A stretch of 64,000 nucleotides of DNA from Kitasatospora sp. CB01950. GTDB taxonomy: Bacteria; Actinomycetota; Actinomycetes; Streptomycetales; Streptomycetaceae. Location of the stretch: assembly GCF_001905465.1 (NCBI RefSeq), contig NZ_LISX01000011.1, positions 124,001 through 188,000 on the forward strand. Reading direction: 5' to 3'. How positions within the stretch are numbered: position 1 is the stretch's first letter; each line of letters starts with the position of its first letter. The position numbers and the translations under genes are program-made. Under the pieces are notes generated by a model. The model was not told where the DNA came from. It made no database searches and saw nothing but the letters and a program-made list of their open reading frames with translations. Of the stretch, positions 24,180 through 34,242 are shown one piece after another.

Positions 24180-26333
24180 TCAGCCGATCTTCACGTCGTC
24201 GACCAGGAAGATCGTCGCGAGCGACGCGTCCTCCTGGCCGGCGAACTGGAGGTTGACGGTCTGGCCGCGGTAGGCGCTGAGGTCGACGGTCTTCTGGACG
24301 TAGCCGGCGCTGGCGTTGGCGTTGGAGTACGTCGCGACGGTGGCGCCGTTGACGTTGACCTTCAGGGTGTCGTACGCGGTCGAGCCGGTCTCCTGGGTGG
24401 TGACCTTGAGCCAGAAGGTGAGCTTCGGGCTTCCGGAGGAGGGCACCGCGATGTTGTTCTGCGAGAGGGTCTCGGTGGCGGCGGAGCCGTAGCCCATCAT
24501 CCACGCGTACCACGAACCGCCGTGCGGGGTCTGCTGGTTGGAGTTGGTGATGTCGTTGGCGCTCTGCGTCCAGCCGGTGGCGCCCTGCTCGAAGCCGCCG
24601 TTGACCAGCGCGTTGCCCGAACCGGGCGTGCCGGTCGGGGACGGGGTGGGTGTCGGGGTCGGGGTGGAGCCGCCCGGGTCGGGCAGCGCGGTGCCGAGCG
24701 AGACGGCCGCCCACGCCTTCGAAACGATGTACCGCTCCTGCGAGTTGGCGCCGTACAGGTCGGCGGCGGCCTGCAGCGTCGCGGTGCGGGCCGCGGCGTA
24801 GTCGGTGGTGGAGGTCATGTAGGTGGTGAGGGCGCGGTACCAGATCGCCGCGGCCTTGTCCTTGCCGATGCCGCTGAAGGTGTCGCCGTTGCACGGGGTG
24901 CCGTTGTGCGGCAGGCCGCCGATGGTCTTGGCGCCGGTGCCCTCGGCGGTCAGGTAGAAGAAGTGGTTGCCGATGCCGGAGGAGTAGTGCACGTCCACCG
25001 AGCCCGCGTTGCTGTTGTAGCAGCCCAGCGAGCTGCCGTCGAGCGTCGGGTCGTCCATCCGGCGCAGGTAGCCGTTGCCCATGTTGAGCTTCTCGCCGAT
25101 GTAGTAATTCCCGGGATTGACCGGGTCGTTGGCGTAGAACTCGACCATGGTGCCCATGATGTCGCTGGTCGACTCGTTGAGGCCGCCGGACTCGCCGGAG
25201 TAGTTCAGGTTGGCGGTGGCGGCGGTGACGCCGTGCGTCATCTCGTGGCCGGAGACGTCCAGTGCGGTCAGCGGCGTGTTGTTGTTCTGCGAGGAGCCGT
25301 CGCCGAAGGACATGCAGAAGCAGCTGTCGTCGTAGAACGCGTTCAGCAGCTGGTTGTCGACGTGCACGTACGCCGGGGCGCCGCGGCCGTCGTTGCGGAT
25401 GCCGCTGCGGTTGAAGGTGTTCTTGTAGTAGTCCCAGGTCTTGGCGAGGCCGAACGAGGCGTCCACGGCGGCGCTTTCGCGGTTCGCGGTGGTGCCGTCG
25501 CCCCAGCTGTCGGTGGACTTGCTGAACGGCTGGGCGTTCTGCGCGGGGTTGGACTGCGGGCTGTTGTTGGAGTCGTAGACGACCGTGGAGCCGTGCAGCG
25601 CGTCGGTCAGCGTGTAGTTGCCGCTGCCGTCCTGGCTGGTCTCCACGGTGACCTGGCCGACGTTGACGCCGTCGCCGCTGCCGGAGATGCCCTGCTCGAC
25701 CGGGTAGCTGTCCAGCACCGCACCGGTGTTGGCGTCGAGCAGGACGGCTTCCTGGGAACTCGCGCCGGCCTCGCCCGCACCCGTCACGGTGGTCCGGTAG
25801 GCGAGCACCGGGGTCTTGCCGGCCGCCGCCCAGACCACCAGTTGGCTGCTGTCGAGGTTGGTGGTGCGGGCCTGCTTGACGTGCTTGGCGCTGCGCTCGG
25901 CGGCCTTCGACGCGTCCTGCGTGGACAGCTTCGGCGTCACTCCGGCGACCGTGAGCGCGCCCTGGTGGGCCCAACTCGTCGACGTGAGCTTGCCGTTCTT
26001 CGCGCGGTGCACGACCAGGTCGCCGCCGACCACCGGCAGGCCCTTGTACGTACGGTCGTACCGGACGTGCCGCGCACCGTCGTTCTCGACCAGCACGTCC
26101 TTCGGCACCAGGCGCTCGTCCGGGCCCAGGCCCAACGCCTTCGCCGTCCCGGCGGCCTCCTTGCCGGCCTGGTCCAGCGCGGCCTGCCGGCCCGTCGTGC
26201 TCATCGCCTGGAACCCGGCACCGGACTGTGCGGTGCTGCTCGCCAGCGCGACGTTCTGCGAACTCGCCACCACGGCGCTGCCCAGGGTGAGGGCCGCCGC
26301 AACGGCTGCCGCCAGAGCGGTCTTGCGGTTCAT
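24180..26333 (-). CDS. Secreted M4-family metalloprotease, paralogue of 13526-15679
   Basis: 717 residues with the same architecture as its twin: signal peptide MNRKTALAAAVAAALTLG, FTP/PepSY propeptide, M4 core (HEMTH, then GGLNESTSD, DVHYSSGI), Thr/Pro linker (TPTPTPTPSPTGT) and the same C-terminal beta-sandwich. Long stretches are identical to the twin, mainly in the core and the C-terminal domain; the propeptide and linker differ most. The upstream 100 nt are also similar. The ATG at 26333 follows GGGAGG. This is a recent inverted duplication; substrate specificity of the two copies may differ slightly. Confidence 0.95.
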   Translation of the reverse strand: MNRKTALAAAVAAALTLGSAVVASSQNVALASSTAQSGAGFQAMSTTGRQAALDQAGKEAAGTAKALGLGPDERLVPKDVLVENDGARHVRYDRTYKGLPVVGGDLVVHRAKNGKLTSTSWAHQGALTVAGVTPKLSTQDASKAAERSAKHVKQARTTNLDSSQLVVWAAAGKTPVLAYRTTVTGAGEAGASSQEAVLLDANTGAVLDSYPVEQGISGSGDGVNVGQVTVETSQDGSGNYTLTDALHGSTVVYDSNNSPQSNPAQNAQPFSKSTDSWGDGTTANRESAAVDASFGLAKTWDYYKNTFNRSGIRNDGRGAPAYVHVDNQLLNAFYDDSCFCMSFGDGSSQNNNTPLTALDVSGHEMTHGVTAATANLNYSGESGGLNESTSDIMGTMVEFYANDPVNPGNYYIGEKLNMGNGYLRRMDDPTLDGSSLGCYNSNAGSVDVHYSSGIGNHFFYLTAEGTGAKTIGGLPHNGTPCNGDTFSGIGKDKAAAIWYRALTTYMTSTTDYAAARTATLQAAADLYGANSQERYIVSKAWAAVSLGTALPDPGGSTPTPTPTPSPTGTPGSGNALVNGGFEQGATGWTQSANDITNSNQQTPHGGSWYAWMMGYGSAATETLSQNNIAVPSSGSPKLTFWLKVTTQETGSTAYDTLKVNVNGATVATYSNANASAGYVQKTVDLSAYRGQTVNLQFAGQEDASLATIFLVDDVKIG

Positions 26334-26425
26334 CGCGTTTCCTCCCACCGAGCCGGGTTGACGGGGGGACGGCCGACGACACCGAAGGGGTGTGGTGTCG
26401 CGGCGGGAATCGGCTCGGCGGCAGG

Positions 26426-26499
26426 ACGCTAGATCTGCCGGAAGCCCTTGCGACATGTCCGCGTCGAACGGCAAGGGAATCGCAAGGGGAAAGCAAGGG
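26426..26499 (-). promoter_or_regulatory. Promoter of the second metalloprotease with three 11-bp-phased CCCTTG repeats
   Basis: On the minus strand CCCTTG lies at 26494-26499, 26483-26488 and 26472-26477, exactly 11 bp apart. The -10-like TAGCGT (26426-26431) begins 40 nt after the last. Layout and spacing match the promoter at 13368. Nothing further is recognised between 26500 and 26757. Confidence 0.5.
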
Positions 26500-26757
26500 G
26501 GAATGCCGCCCCGGCGTAGGGTGGGACCGATCCGACATGCCGTCAGTAAAGCGACGGGAAAAGGAAGTTGTCGGTCGATTCAAGGTACCCCGGGAGACGA
26601 TCCGAGCACAAGGACTCTTGGCATCGGCAATGCTCACACGTGGGAGGACCGGGGGCCGATGCGGGGGCGGAACAGGCCTGCGGATGGCGTGGGAGGCGGT
26701 GGTGAAGGTCCGCTAGGGAATGCGACTGGGCGGGAATTGAGCGACATTCCGTGCGCG

Positions 26758-26960
26758 TCAGGGGAGTTGAGTTTCGAGCTCGGCGAGGTGGGCGGCGAGG
26801 ATCTCCTCGAACGCGGCGGTGCGGTCCGCGCCGAGCGGGCGGATGTCGCGGACGAAGTGGGCCAGGGCGGGGAGGTGTTCGGGGTCGGCGCCGAGTACGG
26901 GGAGAAGGAACTGCTCCATGGCCTGCTCGTAATCGGTGGCGGTGATGCCGGATTCCGGGT
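26758..26960 (-). pseudogene. C-terminal fragment of an unrecognised protein
   Basis: About 67 codons read plausibly as protein (ITATDYEQAMEQFLLPVLGA, DPEHLPALAHFVRDIRPLGA) and end in a stop at 26758, but the frame becomes antisense noise upstream of 26960. An ATG at about 26921 could start a 53-aa product. It abuts the dead hydrolase gene, so a fragment is likelier than a gene. Confidence 0.4.
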
Positions 26961-26963
26961 GCG

Positions 26964-27403
26964 GTGGTCGAGTGGCAGACCCCCGCGCTGCCCGGGCGCG
27001 ACCTGCCGGTGCGGGTGTACCGGCCGGCCGGGGCGGGGGAGCCGCTACCGCTGCGGCGGCGGGTTCGTCGGGACGGCGGCGCAGTGCGACTGGACCAGCA
27101 GCCACCTCGCGGCCCCGACTGGCCGTCCCGCCGGGCGTCGACGCCCTGTCGCCGCTGCACGCGGACGACCTGGGCGGGCTCGCGCCGACGCTCGTGGTGG
27201 TGCCGACCCGGGACGTCGTCGCCGACCACGGGCGGCGCTACGCCGAGCGGCGGCGGTGAGACGGGGACGGCCGTGCGGCTCTCCGAGTACCCGGGCGCGA
27301 AGCAAGCGTTCCTCTCCCTGCCCGGGCTCGAACCGCAGGCCGGGGCCGCGCAGACGGAGATCCTGGCGTTCCTCCGCGCGGCCGCCGGCGAGCTGGCGCT
27401 GCG
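26964..27403 (+). pseudogene. Decayed alpha/beta hydrolase (HSL/lipase-esterase family)
   Basis: Pieces in successive frames give VVEWQTPALPGRDLPVRVYR, then GGGFVGTAAQCDWTSSHLAA (part of the oxyanion-hole HGGG motif), then LAPTLVVVPTRDVVADHGRR, and finally AVRLSEYPGAKQAFLSLPGL. The nucleophile GDSAGG region is missing. At least three frame changes and an internal deletion of roughly 100 codons are needed to join them. The catalytic His has become Gln (AKQAF for the usual KHAF). The remnant ends at the stop of the MOSC gene. Confidence 0.75.
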
Positions 27404-27946
27404 TCAGACCCGGTCGAGTGGCCGGTGCGGCCCGTCCGGCAGGGTGACGGCGATGGAGTCGCCGGGCCGGACCGGGCCGCCGGCCCGGACGACGCCCATG
27501 ATGCCCGCCCGGCGGACGATCGCGCCGTTCTCGTCGCGTCCGACGACCTGCTTCAGCAGCCCGTGCTGGAAGGCGTCGATCTGCGTACACGGGTTGCGCA
27601 GGCCGGTGACCTCCACGACCGCCTCCGCCCCGAGGTGCAGCAGCGCGCCGACCGGCAGGCCCAGCAGGTCCAGCCCGCGGGTGGTGACGTTCTCGCCCAA
27701 CTCGCCCGGCGCGACCGCGAATCCGGCCTCGGCGAGCTCGTCGAACAGCTCGGCCTGGATCAGGTGGACCTGACGGAGGTTCGGCACGGTCGGGTCCTGG
27801 GCCACCCGGGAGCGGTGCTTGACGGTCACGCCCGCGTGCACGTCCCCCTCGACGCCGAGGCCTTCGAGCAGCCGGATCGCGTCCCGGTTGGGCTTGGTGA
27901 ACGAGTACTCGCCGTTGCTGCTGACCGCCAAAACAGTGCCGGACAT
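27404..27946 (-). CDS. MOSC domain-containing protein
   Basis: 180 residues, a stand-alone MOSC domain. Typical blocks are VEGDVHAGVTVKHRSRVAQD, NLRQVHLIQAELFDEL, PGELGENVTTRGLDLLGLPV and LRNPCTQIDAFQHGLL with the conserved cysteine. MOSC proteins handle molybdenum-cofactor sulfur or related sulfur transfer; lone bacterial versions are mostly uncharacterised (YiiM-like). The ATG at 27946 has AGAGGTGG just upstream. Confidence 0.9.
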   Translation of the reverse strand: MSGTVLAVSSNGEYSFTKPNRDAIRLLEGLGVEGDVHAGVTVKHRSRVAQDPTVPNLRQVHLIQAELFDELAEAGFAVAPGELGENVTTRGLDLLGLPVGALLHLGAEAVVEVTGLRNPCTQIDAFQHGLLKQVVGRDENGAIVRRAGIMGVVRAGGPVRPGDSIAVTLPDGPHRPLDRV

Positions 27947-28038
27947 CCGGACCACCTCTCGTCGTAACGATGTTCCGTGCACCCACCCTATGCGTGGCCG
28001 GGGGCCGGCGGAAGGGGCGTCCGGCTCGCGGACCGGGG

Positions 28039-28974
28039 TCAGTCCGGCGGCAGCAGCCGGGTGCCCGGGGGGAGGGAGCCGGCGCGGTCGGCTTCGACGA
28101 GGTAGGCGAGCAGGGTGCCGCGGAAGGCGTCGGCGGCGTGGGTGAGGGGGAGGTCGCGGCCGTGCGCAAGGGCGATGGTGCGGCCGAGGCCGGGCGGGGC
28201 GAAGGCGGCGGCGTGCAGGCCGGAGCGGGCGGCGACCATGCCGGGGACGACGGCGGGGCCGAGGCCGGCCCGGACGGCGGCGAGGACGGCGTCCATCTCG
28301 CCGCCCTCGACGGCGTAGGAGGGCTCGAAGCCGGCGGCCCGGCACGCGGCGAGCGTGGTCTCGCGGACGTCGTAGCCCTCGCGGAACATCACCAGGCCCC
28401 GCCCGCGCAGGTCGGTGATCCGGGCCCGGCGGCGGGGGAGCGGCTCGGCGGAGACCAGCACCAGGTCCTCGTGCAGCAGCGGCGTGACGGACAGCGCGGC
28501 GGGCGCGGCCGACGGCGCGGCGATGATCAGGGCGAGGTCGAGTTCGCCGGCCTCCAGGTCGCGGACCAGGTCGCGCGAGCCTCCCTCGGTCAGGCGCAGG
28601 TCCACCCCGGGGTGCAGCGCCCGGTAGGCGCGCAGCACCTCCGGCACCAGGCTGGCGCAGAGCGAGGGCGGCGCCCCGAACCGGACCCGGCCCCGGCGCA
28701 GCTGCACCGTCTCGGCGACGGCCCGCCGGGCGCTCTCCGCGTCGGCCAGGATGCGCCGGGCCAGCGGCAGCAGCGCCTGCCCGGCGTCGGTCAGCGAGGT
28801 GCCGGAGCGCGAGCGGTGGAACAGCTCCGCGCCCAACTCCCGCTCCAGCGAGCGGATTTGTTGCGAGAGTGACGGTTGTGACACGTGGGTCAACTCGGCG
28901 GCCCGGGTGAAGTGCCGGGCGTCGGCGACCGCGACGAAGTAGGCGAGCTGCTGCAACTGCACACCGGCCATCAT
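28039..28974 (-). CDS. LysR-family regulator divergent from sdhCAB
   Basis: 311 residues. The N-terminal winged helix (LQQLAYFVAVADARHFTRAA, ELTHVSQPSLSQQIRSLERE) and a periplasmic-binding-type effector domain are both clear. It is transcribed divergently from the succinate dehydrogenase operon with only 72 nt between the two starts, and a perfect LysR box lies at its own start, so control of sdhCAB and of itself is very likely. The ATG at 28974 is 8 nt after AGG; ATGs at 28971 and 28980 are alternatives. Confidence 0.88.
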   Translation of the reverse strand: MMAGVQLQQLAYFVAVADARHFTRAAELTHVSQPSLSQQIRSLERELGAELFHRSRSGTSLTDAGQALLPLARRILADAESARRAVAETVQLRRGRVRFGAPPSLCASLVPEVLRAYRALHPGVDLRLTEGGSRDLVRDLEAGELDLALIIAAPSAAPAALSVTPLLHEDLVLVSAEPLPRRRARITDLRGRGLVMFREGYDVRETTLAACRAAGFEPSYAVEGGEMDAVLAAVRAGLGPAVVPGMVAARSGLHAAAFAPPGLGRTIALAHGRDLPLTHAADAFRGTLLAYLVEADRAGSLPPGTRLLPPD

Positions 28975-28987
28975 AGGCATCACCTAT
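28973..28987. promoter_or_regulatory. LysR-type operator (ATAGG-N5-CCTAT)
   Basis: A perfect 15-bp inverted repeat containing the T-N11-A signature of LysR recognition boxes. It sits at the start codon region of the LysR gene and about 60 nt before sdhC. Confidence 0.7.
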
Positions 28988-29046
28988 CGTCGGAAGCGCT
29001 TTCATGTCTTGGACACGCCCTGCACGACCGTCCTACCGTCATGCCC

Positions 29047-29801
29047 ATGGCTTCTGCTACCCGGACAAACCGGGTGAACCGGAATCCCGCCCCCGGTCGG
29101 ACCCCCGAGACCCCCGGTCCCGGGCGGCGCCCGTCCAAGGCGGCGGCACTGTGGCGCAGCTCCGTCGGCAAGAAGGCGGTGATGGCCGTCAGCGGGCTGG
29201 TGATGCTCGCCTACCTGGTGGCCCACATGCTCGGCAACCTCAAGGTGTTCTTCGGCCCGGACGACCTCAACGGCTACGCGCACTGGCTGCGCACCATCGG
29301 CGAGCCGGTGCTGCACCACGGCTGGTTCCTGTGGCTGGCCCGGCCCGTCCTGCTGGCGGCCGTGGTCGCGCACGGCGTCGCCGCCTACCAGCTGAGCCGC
29401 CGCGACCTGAAGGCCCGCCCGCAGCAGTACGCGCACCGCCGCCGGCAGAGCACGTACGCGACCCGGACGATGCGCTGGGGCGGGGTGATCCTCGGCCTGT
29501 TCATCGTCTGGCACATCCTCGACCTGACCACCCTGACGGTGAACCCGCTCGCCGAGGAGGGGCACCCGTACCAGAACATCGTGGCCTCGTTCTCCACCTG
29601 GTACGGCGGCGGGATCTACTGCCTGGCGATGCTCGCACTCGGGCTGCACGTCCGGCACGGGTTCTGGAGTGCCGCGCAGACGCTCGGCGTCAACAACCCG
29701 CGCCGCGACCGGGCGTTGAAGCTCGCCGCGAACGGGCTGGCGCTGCTGCTGACGGCCGGCTTCCTGTCGGTGCCGGTCGCCGTGATGGCGGGACTGGTCC
29801 G

Positions 29802-29805
<4 letters not shown>
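29047..29805 (+). CDS. sdhC: Succinate dehydrogenase cytochrome b subunit
   Basis: 252 residues with five hydrophobic helices (KKAVMAVSGLVMLAYLVAHM first), matching the b558-type membrane anchor found in actinobacteria. Heme-ligand histidines are plausible in VAHMLGNLKVF, VLHHGWF, VVAHGVAAY and FIVWHILDL. It anchors the complex and passes electrons to menaquinone. Spacing from a TACCGT element suggests a leaderless ATG at 29047; ATG at 29041 is also in frame. The gene overlaps sdhA by 4 nt (ATGA). Confidence 0.9.
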
Positions 29806-31771
<1,966 letters not shown>

Positions 31772-31775
<4 letters not shown>

Positions 31776-32500
31776 ACCTCACCCTGCGCATCTGGCGCCA
31801 GCAAGGCCCGGACACCCCGGGCGAGATGACCGTCTACCAGGTGTCCGGCATCAGCGAGGACATGTCCTTCCTGGAGATGCTGGACACCCTCAACGAGGAA
31901 CTCATCCTGCGCGGCGAGCGGCCCGTCGCCTTCGACCACGACTGCCGCGAAGGCATCTGCGGCGCCTGCGGCATGGTCATCAACGGCCAGGCCCACGGCC
32001 CCGAACGCACCACCACCTGCCAGCTGCACATGCGGCACTTCAACGACGGCGACACCATCGACGTCGAACCCTGGCGGGCCGGCGCGTTCCCCGTGGTGCG
32101 GGACCTGGTGGTGGACCGCTCCGCGCTGGACCGGATCATCGGCTCCGGCGGCTACATCACCGCGCCCACCGGCTCCGCGCCCGAGGCGCACGCCACCGCC
32201 GTCCCCAAGGAGGCCGCAGACCTCGCCTTCGAGCACGCCGAGTGCATCGGCTGCGGGGCCTGCGTCGCCGCCTGCCCCAACGGCTCGGCGATGCTGTTCA
32301 CCGCCGCCAAGGTCGTCCACCTCAACGTCCTCCCGCAGGGCGCGCCCGAACGCGCCTCGCGGGTACGGAACATGGTGGGCGCGATGGACGCCGAAGGGTT
32401 CGGCGGCTGCACCAACACCGGCGAGTGCGCCACCGCCTGCCCCAAGGGCATCCCGCTGACCGGGATCGCCCGACTCAACCGCGAATTCCTGCGGAGCTGA
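31772..32500 (+). CDS. sdhB: Succinate dehydrogenase/fumarate reductase iron-sulfur subunit
   Basis: 242 residues. The [2Fe-2S] cysteines are in CREGICGACG and TTTCQLHM. Two further clusters are bound by CIGCGACVAACP and CTNTGECATACPKGIP. It relays electrons from SdhA to the membrane anchor. GTG at 31772 overlaps the sdhA stop. The gene order C-A-B with a single membrane subunit is the actinobacterial menaquinone-type arrangement. No terminator hairpin is obvious after it; degenerate DNA begins immediately downstream. Confidence 0.97.
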
Positions 32501-32540
32501 CCGGCTCGCCGTACAGCCGTCCCTGGTAGACCTCCGGAGC

Positions 32541-32627
32541 ACCCCGTCCTCCTGCTCGTGCAGTCGGTACACCAGGCTGCCCGGGAGGGAGCGCGAGGGC
32601 TCCACCAACTCGGCCAGCAGGACTGCC
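32541..32627 (-). pseudogene. Fragment resembling an antibiotic biosynthesis monooxygenase (ABM) domain
   Basis: About 29 codons read LLAELVEPSRSLPGSLVYRL then HEQEDGV, which is the pattern of the first strand-helix-strand of ABM-fold proteins. The continuation (EVYQGRLYGEP) lies in another frame. Too short and broken to be functional. Confidence 0.35.
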
Positions 32628-32634
32628 CCCCTGC

Positions 32635-32748
32635 GTGCGCGACCGACTCACCGCCCAGCTCGCCGAACTGAACGCCAGGATCGGCGAGTTGAGCACCGCG
32701 CGGGACGCCCTCGCGGACCTCACCGCCCGGGTGTCGCAGGCTGCCTGA
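32635..32748 (+). pseudogene. Coiled-coil tail of a MerR-type regulator
   Basis: 37 codons before a TGA (VRDRLTAQLAELNARIGELS, TARDALADLTARV) form the leucine-heptad dimerisation helix usual at the end of MerR-family proteins. No DNA-binding half is present upstream. Confidence 0.5.
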
Positions 32749-32755
32749 CGGTCCG

Positions 32756-32975
32756 TCAACTCGGCTGCTCGGAAAGGAAGTCGATCACCGGGCGGGTGAA
32801 ATCCCGCGGGGCTTCCTCGTGCACCAGGTGGTCCACTGGGACGGTGTGCGGGCGCGAAGTCCGCAGCCCCCAGGCCGAGTCCGTGCAGCAGCATCAGCGG
32901 GGGGCCGTCCAGCGGCCCGGCGGCCAGGCCGGTCGGTCGGATGCCGGCGGCGTCGATCAGCAGGGTCTCCGTCAT
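32756..32975 (-). pseudogene. Alpha/beta hydrolase with internal deletion
   Basis: The ATG at 32975 begins a normal hydrolase N-terminus (GPPLMLLHGLGLG, the oxyanion loop). After about 35 codons the frame shifts directly into a hydrolase C-terminus (HLVHEEAPRDFTRPVIDFLS) and stops at 32756. About 200 codons, including the nucleophile elbow, are gone. Confidence 0.7.
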
Positions 32976-33097
32976 GTCGGCACGCTACTTCCGGCGTCGG
33001 CGGACACGCCCACGATCCGTCCAATGCGGAGGTTCGGTCGGCTCGGGCAGGTGTGATCTGGAGTCAGATCGTCCGATCATCACTCCAGGAGAATTCC

Positions 33098-33334
33098 ATG
33101 CGTATTCGCACGTCCCTCGCCGCCTCCGGTCTGGCCGTGGCCTGTCTGCTCGTCGGGGCGGGCTCGGCTGCCGCCGACGCCATCGCGGAAGGCGTTGCCT
33201 ACGGTTCGCCCGGCGTCCTCTCCGGCAACCAGATCCAGATTCCCGTCGAGGTCCAGCTCAACATCTGCGGCAACTCCGTGGACCTCGTCGGCATCGCCAA
33301 CCCCGCGTTCGGGAACATCTGCGTCAACCGCTGA
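33098..33334 (+). CDS. Short chaplin
   Basis: 78 residues. A Sec signal peptide (LAASGLAVACLLVGAGSAAA) is followed by one chaplin domain: YGSPGVLSGNQIQIPVEVQL, NICGNSVDLVGIANPAFGN and a second cysteine in ICVN. Chaplins are secreted amphipathic proteins that assemble into amyloid-like surface films allowing aerial growth. No LPXTG sorting signal is present, so this is the short, non-anchored class. GGAGAATTCC precedes the ATG at 33098. It sits just after a stretch of gene fragments. Confidence 0.92.
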   Translation: MRIRTSLAASGLAVACLLVGAGSAAADAIAEGVAYGSPGVLSGNQIQIPVEVQLNICGNSVDLVGIANPAFGNICVNR

Positions 33335-33344
33335 CCGCCGTCGC

Positions 33345-33379
33345 TCGGGCCCGTCGCGCGAGGTGCGCAGCGGGCCCGA
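33345..33379 (+). terminator. Terminator hairpin after the chaplin gene
   Basis: A 9-bp stem, TCGGGCCCG with CGGGCCCGA, around a 17-nt loop. Confidence 0.6.
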
Positions 33380-33399
33380 ACGGCTGATCTCCCGCGGCG

Positions 33400-34167
33400 C
33401 TACGCGGCGAGCGCCGCCGCTGCCGCCCGGACGAAGGCCTCCGGGTTGTCCAGCATGATGTTGTGCCCGCAGTCGGGGACGGGCACCACCGACACTCCGG
33501 CGGCGACCAGCCCCTCCGCGCCCGGCAGCGGGCAGTCGGCCGCCGGGAAGAGGAACGTGCGCGGGACGGACAGCCCGATCAGTCGCTCCCGCACTGTCGG
33601 CGAGGTGTTGCGGGCGCTGTGGACGGCGCTGCGGTACAGCGCCTCCCGCCCGGTCAGCCGCATGGTGGACCACCAGTGCGGCCCCACCAGATCGGCGAAC
33701 TCGGCCCAGCCGCCGGAGACGAACTCCTCCTCGGTGTACGCGGCGATGCCGCTGCTGCCGGGCTGTCCGGGGCGCGGGGCGGTCGGATCGAGGTTGGCGT
33801 CGACCACCACCAGCCGGGACACCAGGTGCGGGTGCCGGTCGGCGAGGACCACCGCCACGGAGCCGCCCATGCTGTGCGCGATCACCTCGGCGCCCGTCAC
33901 GCCTGCTGCTGTCAGCACGGCGGCGAGAGTGTCCGCGTGGGACTCCAGGCGGTAGTCGAAGTGGGTCGGCCGGTCGCTGAGGCCGTGACCCAGCAGGTCC
34001 ACCAGCAGCGAGCGGCGGCCGGCCAGCAGCGGGTGGACGGCCGAGGCCGCGAAGTACGCCGGGGCGCTGGACCCCAGCCCGTGCACGTAGACCCGGGCGG
34101 GCTCCTCTCCCGCGAACTCCACCCAGCGCATCCGATCGCCCTCGGGCGTCACCGTCGTGGTCTGCAC
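33400..34167 (-). CDS. Alpha/beta hydrolase
   Basis: 255 residues with a complete triad pattern: oxyanion loop YVHGLGSSA, nucleophile elbow AHSMGGSVAVV, a late acidic residue in FPAADCPLPG and the histidine in VPVPDCGHNIMLDNPEAF. There is no signal peptide, so it is cytosolic. Substrate unknown. It starts with ATG at 34167 and is a single gene, convergent with the chaplin. Confidence 0.87.
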   Translation of the reverse strand: MQTTTVTPEGDRMRWVEFAGEEPARVYVHGLGSSAPAYFAASAVHPLLAGRRSLLVDLLGHGLSDRPTHFDYRLESHADTLAAVLTAAGVTGAEVIAHSMGGSVAVVLADRHPHLVSRLVVVDANLDPTAPRPGQPGSSGIAAYTEEEFVSGGWAEFADLVGPHWWSTMRLTGREALYRSAVHSARNTSPTVRERLIGLSVPRTFLFPAADCPLPGAEGLVAAGVSVVPVPDCGHNIMLDNPEAFVRAAAAALAA

Positions 34168-34242
34168 AGTCCCCCAGCTCCCTCTGTGTCCCAGGAATCG
34201 ACGGGGCGAGATCCTACGTTATTCGCGCGTGTGTTCGAACTG

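Noticed and set aside
24522..26432. 636-codon plus-strand frame over the second metalloprotease
   Set aside because: Val/Arg/Gly-rich shadow; the same shadow appears opposite the first copy, showing it follows the real protease codons.
27404..29005. 533-codon minus-strand protein fusing MOSC domain to an N-terminal extension
   Set aside because: The extension is antisense-frame sequence across the LysR gene; the MOSC gene has its own ATG and ribosome site at 27946.
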